From Cololabis saira (lineage: Eukaryota > Chordata > Actinopteri > Beloniformes > Belonidae), in NCBI RefSeq assembly GCF_033807715.1, contig NC_084599.1, positions 30,588,125 through 30,652,124 on the forward strand: 64,000 nucleotides of DNA, given 5' to 3'. The notes under the pieces were generated by a model. That model was not told the origin of the DNA. It saw only the letters and a program-made list of their open reading frames with translations, and ran no database searches. Positions within the stretch are counted from its first letter, which is position 1; every line of letters starts with the position of its first letter. Below, piece after piece: positions 42,501 through 48,600 of the stretch. A program made the position numbers and the translations under genes.

Positions 42501-45500
42501 GAAGAAGCTGACACACGAATGATGCTGCATTTGCGTCATGCTGCTGAGCAGGGTCACACCAAGGCTTACCTAAAGACAGTAGATAGTGATGTAGTGGTGC
42601 TGGCCATCAACCTGTTCAAGGAGCTAGGCCTCTCAGAGCTGTGGATTGGCTTTGGGTCAGGAAAAGCATATACAGATATTCCAATCCACCACGTCTCAGA
42701 AATGCTGGGACCTCAAAAATGCCAAGCACTGCCCTTCTTCCATGCATTCACCGGGTGTGACGTTGTATCAGCAATGTTTGGAATTGGCAAGAAAACTGCA
42801 TGGAATGCATGGACAGCTTTTCCTGAAGTCACCAACACCCTCATTGAAATCACCCAAGACCCAACCAGCCTCACACTGGAATCAGTGCATATGCGACATC
42901 TCGAAAGGTGGACTGTTCTAATGTATAGCAAGGACTGCAGTGTAGAGTCAGTCAATGAAGCCAGGAAGCTTCTGTTCACCCATAGCCTCAAGTCCCTGGA
43001 TTCAATCCTCCCGACCCAGCACGCCTTATTCCAGCATGGCATGCGTGCCCTGCACACTGCAGCTTTTGTCTGGAAGCAATCCCTCTCCAAAACTCCCAAA
43101 ATTCCAGACCCAAGTGATTGGGGTTGGGAATGGAATGCCAGAACCAAAGTGTGGGTGCCATATTGGACAGATCTGGAAGATGTCCGCAAGGGATAAGCCC
43201 TTCTCCTCAACTGTGGCTGTGTGGTGTCTTGTAAGGGAAACTGTAAATGCTACCGAGCTGGACTCCGCTGTACCACATTTTGCAAGTGTGAGGGAGGCTG
43301 CACTAATGATGATGAGTGAAGTAGCTCTGATTTCATACTCTGGGCCCAATAAGAGAGGCGATAGAGGCAGGCATTGTAGGTGTTAAGTGAGTTTAAATAT
43401 GCACAGCTGATGTTTTTTGTGTGTGTTATTTTAATAAAATCCTATTTTCACTGTGGCTTTGTTCTGAAGTTGAGTTCATCTTAAGCCTGAACGATGGCCA
43501 TAATGCTCACCCACTTAGATTATTAATACTACAGTGATAGTGACCTATCCAATAAACAGAAAATTGCATACCCATACCTGCCAACATTGGGCTGTGAAAA
43601 AGAGGGAGATTTTCTGGGGTAGTGGTTGGAATGCTCCACTCACAACATCCCCACCCTGATATAAACAAGGCGACTTTTCGTGAGCTTTAAATCCATAGCT
43701 ACAATGAAATGTGCTAAAATGTACCTCCCAAAATGATTCTACAGCCTTCTTGGAGCCAAATAAGTTTAGTATTAATAACAATAAAATACAATATTTGTAG
43801 AATTTTCCAGGTTCCCTTTGTCACCCAAGGACCTGTTGTAATTGTAGGTGTCAGACTTTGCAGCTTCAATCACTTTCTTGGAGGGTACATACTTGTGGCC
43901 AGGGCTGGTATGGTTTATCCTGCAAGAAAGGAGTGCGCAAAGAGTAGAATTATCCATACTCATTGTGTTTTCTGTGAGGATCTTTTCCACCATGCTGAAT
44001 GAGCTCTCTGAGCTTCATTGCTGTGAGAGATGCAGAGCATTGCCTTCATCAGTGATGCCAGATTTGTAAAGCTCTCCTCTTTCCCTAGAAGAACCCAGAA
44101 CCTTCAACTCTCTCTTCCTGTGGGAAATCCTTGCTTGCTATGACTTTATTCTCCACCAACTCTTCCCTCAGCTTTTTTTCAAAGCATTTTCTCAAACAAA
44201 ACAAATTTTCAAATTTTCAAATAACAAAATAACATATTTTAACCATTTTCCAAACAATAAAATAACTGAAAAAATCTGAAAAATTGTTCAAATATGTTAT
44301 TTTGTAACTTGAAATTTTTAAAATATGTTTATGTAATGCTTTGCTGATGAGAGAATATATTTCTCTATTTTTCTTGTTTTTGTGAGGGGGGATATATTGT
44401 TTTTCGGCACTACCTTGTTCTCTATAGCTGATATAACATGAATTACTCCTATGTGGGATCAATAAAGTTCTTATTTTTGCCATCTGAGAAAATTAAATAT
44501 ATTATATTTGGTGCCTAACTGTTTCCCAAGTATATTAGTGCGCGTGTGAATGAATAAATGAGACGTAAAATGTAAATTTCTTTGTAGAAAGGCGCTTTAT
44601 GAAAATAAGTCCATTCACTTGTATTAGTTTACAGCGCAGTCTTGCCACATCCAATATGGCAGCGACGTTGACGTATCGCAGCAGCTCCATGGGGCGGAGC
44701 TTGGACGTAGGCAGTGCTTTTGGGTTGGGTTGCCAGGTTTGTCAGGAACCCGTTAATATAATACATCCATGCAGGAACCCCGACACGTGAAACACCATTG
44801 ACTCATTTCACTTTAAAATCGGGAGATAAGCGGGAGAAATTACAAATCGGGAGCAGGGCGGGAGAAATGGTTGAAAATCGGGAGACTCCCGCTTAAATCG
44901 GGAGTGTTGGCAGGTATGCATACCTTGGGGTTGAAAATATGGGTCTAGATCCTCTATAATCTTTCTATGTGACTTAATTCTAGAGATAGAGTTTTTTGTG
45001 CAAAAAATGACCTTGAAAATCAAATTTGACCTTCAACATGACCTTGAAATAGGAAATTCATCTCAGAATTGAATTCCTAGCACCAAAAAAGTAGAGAAAG
45101 TGACAATATACAACAATCTAGGACTAAGAGAAGCTGAGATATGACCTTTGGTCTTTTCGGCGGGAGCCATTTTGAATTTTCTGCAAACCGGCCACTAGGG
45201 GGCCGTCCCAATTTGTTTGCGGTGCTTTTTGAAAACCTTATGTCCATACCTAACACCATGCCAAATATCAAAAACTTGTCACCAAGTGCACGATTTTCAT
45301 GAATTCCCTCCCAGCTATCCTGAATCCGAGGTTCGACTATCGGCCGTAATCTCCTCTCCAGTACCCTGGCGTAGACTTTCCCCGGGAGGCTGAGAAGTGT
45401 GATCCCCCTGTAGTTGGAACACACTCTCCGGTCCCCCTTTTTAAACAGAGGGACCACCACCCCGGTTTGCCACCCCAGCGGTACTGTCCCCTTCCTCCAT

Positions 45501-48227
45501 GCAATGTCGCACAGGCGTGTCAGCCAAGACAGCCCTACGACATCCAGAGACTTGAGGTACTCAGGGCGAATCTCATCCACCCCCGGTGCCCGGCCACCAA
45601 GGAGCTTACGAACCACCTCGGTGACCTCGGCTTGGGTGATGGATGAGCACGCCTCCGAGCCCCAACCCTCTGCTTCCTCAGTGGAAGGCATGTCAGTCGG
45701 GTTAAGGAGATCCTCAAAGTATTCCTTCCACCGTCCGACAATGTCCCCAGTCGAGGTCAACAGCTCCCCACCAGCACCATAAATGGTGCCGGCAGAGTAC
45801 TGCTTCCCCCTTCTGAGGCGCCGAACGGTCCTCCAGGATTTCCTCGAGGCCGACCGAAAGTCCTCCTCCATGGCCTCCCCGAACTCCTCCCAGACCCGAG
45901 TTTTTGCCTCCAAGACTGCCCGAGCCGCGGCCCGCTTGGCCTGCCGGTACCTATCTACTGCGTCAGGAGTCCCACCGGCCAACATAGCCCGGTAGGACTC
46001 CTTCTTCAGTCTGACGGCATCCTGTACTTCCGGTGTCCACCACCGGGTTCTAGGATTGCCGCCACGACAGGCACCGGAGACCTTGCGTCCGCAGCTTCGA
46101 GCCGCCGCGTTGACAATGGAGGCAGAGAACATGGTCCACTCGGACTCGATGTCCCCCGCCTCCCCCGGGATCCGAGAGAAGCTCTCCCGGAGGTGGGAGT
46201 TGAAGATGTCCCTGACAGAGGGCTCAGCCAGACGTTCCCAACAGACCCTCACAATCCGTTTGGGTCTGCCCGGTCTGTCCAACCTCCTCCTCCGCCAGCG
46301 CATCCAACTCACCACCAGGTGGTGATCAGTTGACAGCTCAGCCCCTCTCTTCACCCGAGTGTCCAAGACATGCGGCCGAAGGTCAGATGAAACGACAACA
46401 AAGTCGATCATTGACCTCCGGCCTAGGGTGTCCTGGTGCCACGTGCACTGATGGACACCCTTATGCCTGAACATGGTGTTCGTGATGGACAAACTGTGAC
46501 TCGCACAGAAGTCCAACAACAAAACACCACTCGGGTTCAGATCGGGGAGGCCGTTCCTCCCAATCACGCCTCTCCAGGTATCACTGTCATTGCCCACGTG
46601 AGCGTTGAAGTCCCCCAGTAGAACAATGGAGTCCCCAGTTGGAGCACTATCAAGTACTCCTCCCAGGGACTCCAAGAAGGCCGGGTACTCCCCACTGCTG
46701 TTTGGCCCGTAGGCACAAACAACAGTGAGAGACCTATCCCCGACCCGAAGGCGCAGGGAAGCGACCCTCTCGTTCACCGGGGTGAACTCCAACACATGGC
46801 GGCTGAGCTGGGGGGCTATAACCAAGCCCACACCAGCCCGCCGCCTCTCACCCTGGGCAACTCCAGAGTAGTGGAGGGTCCAGCCCCCTTCAAGGAGCTG
46901 GGTTCCAGAGCCCAAGCTATGTGTGGAGGTGAGCCCGACTATCTCTAGCCGGTATCTCTCAACCTCACGCACAAGCTCCGGCTCCTTCCTTCCCAGCGAG
47001 GTGACATTCCATGTCCCCACTGTGAGGGTTGATGTCCAGGGATTGGGTCGTCGAGGCACCCCGCCACGACTGCTACCCAGCCCACAATGCACCAGCCTGC
47101 CATGGTCCTTCCTGCGGGTGGTGGGCCTACTGGAAGGCGGACCCGCGTCGCCGTTTCGGGCTGAGCCCGGCCGGGTCCCACGGACAAAGACCCGGCCACC
47201 AGGCGCTCGCCTACGAGCCCCGACCCCAGGCCTGGCTCCAGGGCGGGGCCCCGGTGACGCCGATCCGGGCGACGTAACGGTCCTTGTTTTTCTTCTTCTC
47301 ATGATAGGCTTGTGAACCGCTCTTAGTCTGGCCCGTCACCCAGGACCTGTTTGCCATGGGAGACCCTACCAGGGGCGAAAGTGCCCCCGACAACATAGCT
47401 CCTAGGATCACTCGGGCACACAAACCCCTCCACCACAGTAAGGTGGCGGTTCAAGGAGGGTGATATTCACTACATGTACAGAAGGATTTAGAACTGTAAA
47501 TGATGTACATGTTTGTACCTAAATAGATCCTTTCCTAACAGTGTCTTTTAACACGGCAGCAACTTTGCTGATAAAAACGGGACAGAACCAAGAGAAAATA
47601 ACCAGTATTTATTTATCTATTTATCTGTTTGAACTTGTACTTCTATCTGCTAAAGAAGAAGTAGCGTATTCTTTTTTGCATTTATTTTGTCTTAGTTTTG
47701 ATTCTAATTCCGTTTAGAGCGCCCCGAGCGGTGGAAGAAAAATCCACAGAATAGCCGCACCTTTGTATAAGCCGCATGGTTCAAAACCTATGAAAAAAGT
47801 AGCGGCTTATAGTCCAGAAAATACGGTATATGAAATAAATGTGTTTTATTACGACATTTCATCAGCTTTGTCTACCTTCAGTCCTGTACTGAATGGCAGT
47901 GTGATTCAGCTTCCTGCTGTCATGGTGGATACATTTTGAAGGAATCATCCTCATAAATTGTATATGGGACTGACTTTTCTCCATCCTGTTGTCTTTTGTC
48001 TTCTTCTTCTTGCCCCAGGGCCGTACTACAACCCGAGACCGAGGCAGCGCATCCCCAGGGACTTGGCCATGTGCGTGACTCCCAGTGGGCAGTTTTACTG
48101 CTCCATGTGCAACTGTGGAGCCGAGCAGGAGACGGACTTCAGGCAGCATCTGGAGAGCAAGCAGCACAAAGCCAAAGTGTCCGAGTTAAGATACCGCCAT
48201 GAGATGGAGAACCTCGGCTACAGCTAG
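18476..48227 (+). CDS. zmat3: zmat3, p53-inducible matrin-type zinc-finger protein (WIG1), 496 aa
   Basis: ZMAT3 is a nuclear RNA-binding protein induced by p53 that binds AU-rich and double-stranded RNA and affects mRNA stability and splicing. Coding exons are 18476-18599, 25781-26526, 27347-27487, 28093-28259, 29681-29784 and 48019-48227. They total 1491 nt including the stop, and all junctions are in phase. Three C2H2 matrin-type fingers are visible: C272/C275/H288/H294, C355/C358/H371/H377 and C455/C458/H471/H477. The C-terminus ([20 protein letters not shown], then HEMENLGYS) is almost identical to human. The product is about 200 residues longer than human ZMAT3 (289 aa). The excess is N-terminal: an unfamiliar 41-residue first exon plus a Pro-rich repeat (residues 70-188). 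Intron 5 is 18 kb and packed with nested transposons. Seen: exons and fingers. Inferred: full-length product and start. Confidence 0.95.
18804..18932. mobile_element. Palindromic CpG-rich MITE, family E, copy 2
   Basis: The ends are TTTATGGTTCCGCGTTA and TAACGCGGAACCATAAA, with CGTAGGGTACGGCGTAG-like inner motifs. It lies about 200 bp into zmat3 intron 1, next to the CpG-rich leader. It is fully self-complementary in outline. Confidence 0.87.
19081..19836. mobile_element. hAT-like MITE, family A, copy 2
   Basis: Ends are CAGTACTCGAGTTG and CAACTCGACTACTG. The exact 8-bp duplication GTTGCACC flanks it (19073-19080 and 19837-19844). It is highly similar along its length to 946-1673, including the internal hairpin. 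Confidence 0.94.
21157..22362. mobile_element. Dispersed repeat with TGTCACGG / CTGTGACA ends, interrupted
   Basis: It starts tgtcacgggtaaggtgagga with the common fish GAGGACCCA motif and ends agactgtgaca. It is split by the MITE at 21652-22316. A related repeat lies at 36380-36707. No coding frame was recognised. Confidence 0.55.
21652..22316. mobile_element. hAT-like MITE, family G
   Basis: Ends are TAGGGTTGCCACC and GGTGGCAACCCTA. The exact 8-bp duplication AGTGGAGT flanks it (21644-21651 and 22317-22324). It is inserted within another repeat. Confidence 0.92.
22400..22690 (+). mobile_element. tRNA-derived SINE, degenerate
   Basis: It has an A-box-like TAGCGGTTAC (22411-22420) and a B-box-like GGTTCAAGCCC (22449-22459), spaced as in tRNA promoters. 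A tail containing ttgggcccctgagcaaaa and tgacaataaag follows, then gatgggttaaaagcagagga, a common fish SINE 3' segment. It is probably an old copy. Confidence 0.7.
25124..25589 (+). mobile_element. hAT-like MITE, family H, copy 1
   Basis: Ends are TAGGGCTGTTCGATT and AATCGAACAGCCCTA. The exact 8-bp duplication CTTTTTGA flanks it (25116-25123 and 25590-25597). It lies 191 bp upstream of zmat3 exon 2. Confidence 0.94.
25781..26526 (+). CDS. zmat3: zmat3 coding exon 2 (Pro-rich repeat, finger 1 start)
   Basis: 746 nt coding for residues 42-290. The acceptor is attcccacag and the donor GTGCGT. It holds eleven degenerate Pro-rich units (25864-26220), then an acidic segment ([20 protein letters not shown]) and the first half of finger 1, ending at HYQ. 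Direct copies of one MITE flank the exon (25124-25589 and 26560-27293). Confidence 0.95.
26560..27293 (+). mobile_element. hAT-like MITE, family H, copy 2
   Basis: It has the same ends and orientation as 25124-25589. The exact 8-bp duplication TATGGAAC flanks it (26552-26559 and 27294-27301). It starts only 33 bp after the exon 2 donor. Relative to copy 1 it has extra blocks at about 26887-26990 and 27055-27208. The second block ends in poly-A and shares attaatatgtgtgcagacaa with 13752-13775, so it may be a retroposon tail. Confidence 0.94.
27347..27487 (+). CDS. zmat3: zmat3 coding exon 3 (finger 1 end and linker)
   Basis: 141 nt, phase 0 on both sides, residues 291-337. It begins [15 protein letters not shown], which carries the last His of finger 1, then a Ser/Ala-rich linker. 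The acceptor is tgttttcag and the donor GTCAGG. Confidence 0.94.
28093..28259 (+). CDS. zmat3: zmat3 coding exon 4 (finger 2)
   Basis: 167 nt coding from residue 338 to 392 plus two bases. It contains [20 protein letters not shown] and on to [18 protein letters not shown], the whole second finger. I chose the donor at 28260 (GTGGGT) because it alone keeps phase with exon 5. A later GT at 28264 would not. Confidence 0.94.
28516..29591. mobile_element. TTAA-flanked MITE filled by a purine-rich minisatellite
   Basis: Inverted ends CCCTTGTACTGTCTTTGGGT and the complement of CCCTTGTGCTGTCTTCGGGT are flanked by TTAA on both sides (28512-28515 and 29592-29595), as in piggyBac- or Kolobok-type elements. 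Almost the whole interior (28540-29560) is GGAA-based tandem repeat. It lies in zmat3 intron 4. Confidence 0.85.
28540..29560 (+). repeat. GGAA-based minisatellite, 1 kb purine tract
   Basis: Nearly every base on this strand is a purine. A higher-order unit of about 22 bp (ggaaggaagtagggagaaaa plus ga) recurs in tandem at 28735-28965, with pure GGAA at 29248-29345. The long frames on either strand are repeat artefacts. Confidence 0.95.
29681..29784 (+). CDS. zmat3: zmat3 coding exon 5 (linker)
   Basis: 104 nt coding for [20 protein letters not shown] and on to QMPAAMP, the basic linker between fingers 2 and 3. The acceptor is gttgttgcag and the donor GTAAGA. It is too short and too phase-dependent to be obvious as an open frame. 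Confidence 0.93.
31041..31658. mobile_element. hAT-like MITE, family B, copy 2
   Basis: Ends are TAGGGCTGGGCGATAT and ATTGCCCAGCCCTA. The flanks CTGTGATG (31033-31040) and CTGGGATG (31659-31666) differ at one base. It is closely similar to 3341-3930 and in the same orientation. Confidence 0.92.
32205..32420. repeat. Two adjacent tandem repeat arrays
   Basis: About five units of aaaagtttgtagcttttg (32213-32320) are followed by two exact 40-bp copies at 32341-32380 and 32381-32420. Each starts caagtacaaatattttttgc and contains acacgcacaa. A partial third unit follows. Confidence 0.93.
32588..32970 (-). repeat. Dispersed repeat, family F, copy 2 (inverted)
   Basis: The reverse complement of this segment matches 13812-14190 with scattered differences, including the shared ends near tttcaaactgttgtttatct and the cttttcatga block. 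Confidence 0.75.
33016..33356. mobile_element. Palindromic Tc1/mariner-like MITE
   Basis: Long inverted arms begin CAGGACTGTCTAAGAAAATT and end with the complement of CAGGACTGTCTCAGAAAATT. They are flanked by TA (33014-33015 and 33357-33358). The two halves pair along almost the whole 340 bp. It is noncoding. Confidence 0.9.
35085..35270 (-). mobile_element. tRNA-derived SINE, degenerate
   Basis: Read on the minus strand it begins GGGGCACGGTGGCGCAGCTG, the head of a common fish tRNA-derived SINE. It has a weak B box (GGGTTAAATTC) about 40 nt further on. It is decayed. Confidence 0.65.
36380..36707 (-). repeat. Dispersed fish repeat with GAGGACCCA motif
   Basis: It shares the gaggaccca motif and the caggatttatta body typical of a common teleost repeat, and ends near aaaccctgacaa. 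It is related to 21157-22362. Confidence 0.55.
36748..38138. mobile_element. Long MITE-like element with AAGCCGGG ends
   Basis: Ends are AAGCCGGGAATACACTGTGC and the complement of AAGCCGGGCATACACTGTGC. The ends are rich in CGAT and CGTG motifs. No clear target duplication was found. The interior contains part of a family E palindromic MITE (about 37686-37760). Confidence 0.75.
38553..39747 (-). pseudogene. LINE ORF, 3' segment: reverse transcriptase catalytic core
   Basis: It continues [20 protein letters not shown], then [13 protein letters not shown], the [13 protein letters not shown] box and the catalytic [13 protein letters not shown] (FADD) box. It ends with the thumb and C-terminal region ([25 protein letters not shown]). 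There are no internal stops. It is separated from its N-terminal half by the 5.57-kb insertion, so it cannot be translated as one protein. Confidence 0.93.
39748..40245 (+). repeat. Left long TIR of the 5.57-kb element
   Basis: It is the inverse of 44925-45317 plus 43483-43564, with only scattered substitutions and small indels by eye. The innermost shared part is gcattatggccatcgttca. A diverged copy of about 80 bp of the TIR (from gtcacatagaaa, 40105) recurs 183 bp further in, at 40288. Confidence 0.9.
40879..43319 (+). pseudogene. Decayed FEN/PIN-like nuclease gene of the TIR element
   Basis: Recognisable coding starts near 40879 in one frame, then shifts at about 41040-41055 into the frame that runs to 41939. 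It continues past a TAA (41937-41939), leaves frame between about 42086 and 42158, and returns for 42159-43196. After a TAA at 43194-43196 the same frame gives a Cys-rich tail ending at the TGA 43317-43319. The 42159 segment has [14 protein letters not shown] (from 42501), [14 protein letters not shown] (from 42747) and GIGKKTAW: the acidic pattern and hairpin of FEN/PIN-type nucleases. The tail has CGCVVSC, CKC and CKCEGGC. I recall a widespread, unnamed metazoan family with the same order (FFEHEN..PPSL, QEEADTR, GCD.VSA..GIGKK). Nuclease activity is inference. At least three frameshifts and two nonsense codons break this copy. Confidence 0.8.
43483..45317 (-). repeat. Right long TIR, split by a nested MITE
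   Basis: The inner part is 43483-43572 and the outer part 44925-45317, separated by the MITE at 43573-44916. The join at gaaaattgcatacc/ttggggtt matches the uninterrupted left TIR. Confidence 0.9.
43573..44916. mobile_element. hAT-like MITE nested in the right TIR
   Basis: Ends are CATACCTGCCAACA and TGTTGGCAGGTA, with GGGAG-rich subterminal sequence. The flanks TGCATACC (43565-43572 and 44917-44924) match over 8 bp, though the TIR start overlaps this motif and makes the exact border ambiguous. It is noncoding. Confidence 0.87.
45321..47302 (-). pseudogene. LINE ORF, 5' segment: AP-endonuclease and start of reverse transcriptase
   Basis: This reads from an ATG at 47302 through an endonuclease domain ([29 protein letters not shown]) into the reverse transcriptase start ([20 protein letters not shown]). 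It is cut at the codon after EPRIQ by the DNA element. The literal reading frame runs on about 80 codons into the inserted element, to a stop near 45077, and those residues are not LINE protein. Excluding the insertion and one copy of its 3-bp duplication, this segment and the next total 3177 nt, exactly 1059 codons. Confidence 0.92.
48019..48227 (+). CDS. zmat3: zmat3 coding exon 6 (finger 3, stop)
   Basis: 209 nt, residues 429-496 and a TAG stop at 48225-48227. It starts [19 protein letters not shown] and contains finger 3. The acceptor is cttgccccag. The 3'UTR follows. Confidence 0.97.
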
Positions 48228-48436
48228 GAGAGGCAAAGAGGGAGTGGAAGAGAAAAGACAGAGACTAGAGGGAGGCAGAAAAGATAGACGGTACGATTAC
48301 GCAGGGCAGTAAATGTAAACACAGCCTTCTGTTTGAGGGTTGAGTGTGATTAGCCCAACTGGCCACCAGATCTTGTTGCAATTGATTTGATATGTGGATC
48401 AAATGTTATATTTCGTCAGGAGCAAAAATAAATGGA
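48228..48436 (+). other. zmat3: zmat3 3'UTR with candidate poly(A) signal
   Basis: Sequence follows the zmat3 stop. An AATAAA hexamer at 48427-48432 is the first canonical signal. The mammalian gene has a long 3'UTR, so distal sites may exist further on. Confidence 0.5.
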
Positions 48437-48600
48437 GAGCTGTAGCTCAAGGGGTCGATCAGGTTGTCCACTAAGTGCCGGGTTGACAGTTTGATCTCCA
48501 GCCCCTCGTCTCTGCATATCAAAGCATCCTCAGACAGACGCTGAACCCCACATTGCTCCCAACGAGCCGGTCAGATCTCCCCGTCCCATCCGCGCTACAA
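48437..48600 (+). mobile_element. tRNA-derived SINE downstream of zmat3
   Basis: The tRNA-like head tgtagctcaaggggtcgatc (A box) is followed by a B-box-like GTTTGATCTCC (48489-48499), then gctgaaccccacattgctcc, a typical fish SINE body. A TAGATA microsatellite follows at 48693-48722. Confidence 0.75.

Larger units (their letters stand above)
39748..45317. mobile_element. 5.57-kb TIR element encoding a FEN/PIN-like protein
   Basis: The termini are perfect inverted repeats (TAGCTGGGAGGGAAT at each end). They extend as imperfect TIRs of about 500 bp: 39748-40245, and 43483-45317 less the nested MITE. A 3-bp duplication TCC flanks it (39745-39747 and 45318-45320), and removing the element restores the LINE frame. 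The only long gene inside is the decayed one at 40879-43319. No DDE transposase is recognisable. The 3-bp duplication and an XPG/FEN-type nuclease recall what is reported for Academ transposons, but I cannot confirm membership. Confidence 0.92.
38519..47461 (-). mobile_element. RTE-like LINE, near full length, interrupted
   Basis: A minus-strand non-LTR retrotransposon flanked by the exact 16-bp duplication GATATTCACTACATGT (38503-38518 and 47462-47477). Without the inserted DNA element it is about 3.37 kb. It has about 160 bp of 5'UTR, one long ORF with AP-endonuclease and reverse transcriptase, a very short 3'UTR, and a GATAAGCGGGAGAAGATGAG tail with short TGAG repeats. That architecture and the tail suit RTE elements. 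I am less sure of the exact family. It is GC-rich compared with the surrounding intron. Confidence 0.93.
38351..47828. mobile_element. Outermost MITE of the nested complex
   Basis: Ends are TACCCGTATTTTCC on the left and GAAAATACGGTA on the right. Both ends carry taagccgcat motifs. It was split by the RTE-like LINE at 38519-47461. Without the LINE the element is only about 0.5 kb. TIRs are imperfect, and the flanking TA may be the target site. Confidence 0.8.
29785..48018 (+). other. zmat3 intron 5, transposon-rich
   Basis: An 18.2-kb intron that holds a MITE (31041), tandem repeats (32205-32420), dispersed repeats (32588, 33016, 35085, 36380 and 36748) and the nested complex 38351-47828. 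Stretches such as 29830-31030 and 33360-35080 show only AT-rich sequence with no exon or recognised repeat. Confidence 0.75.

Noticed and set aside
45077..45317. Last 80 codons of the long LINE frame
   Set aside because: They are read-through into the TIR of the inserted element, not LINE protein.
45414..47315. Several GC-rich plus-strand frames opposite the LINE
   Set aside because: They are complements of the endonuclease/reverse transcriptase ORF, which has clear catalytic motifs on the minus strand.
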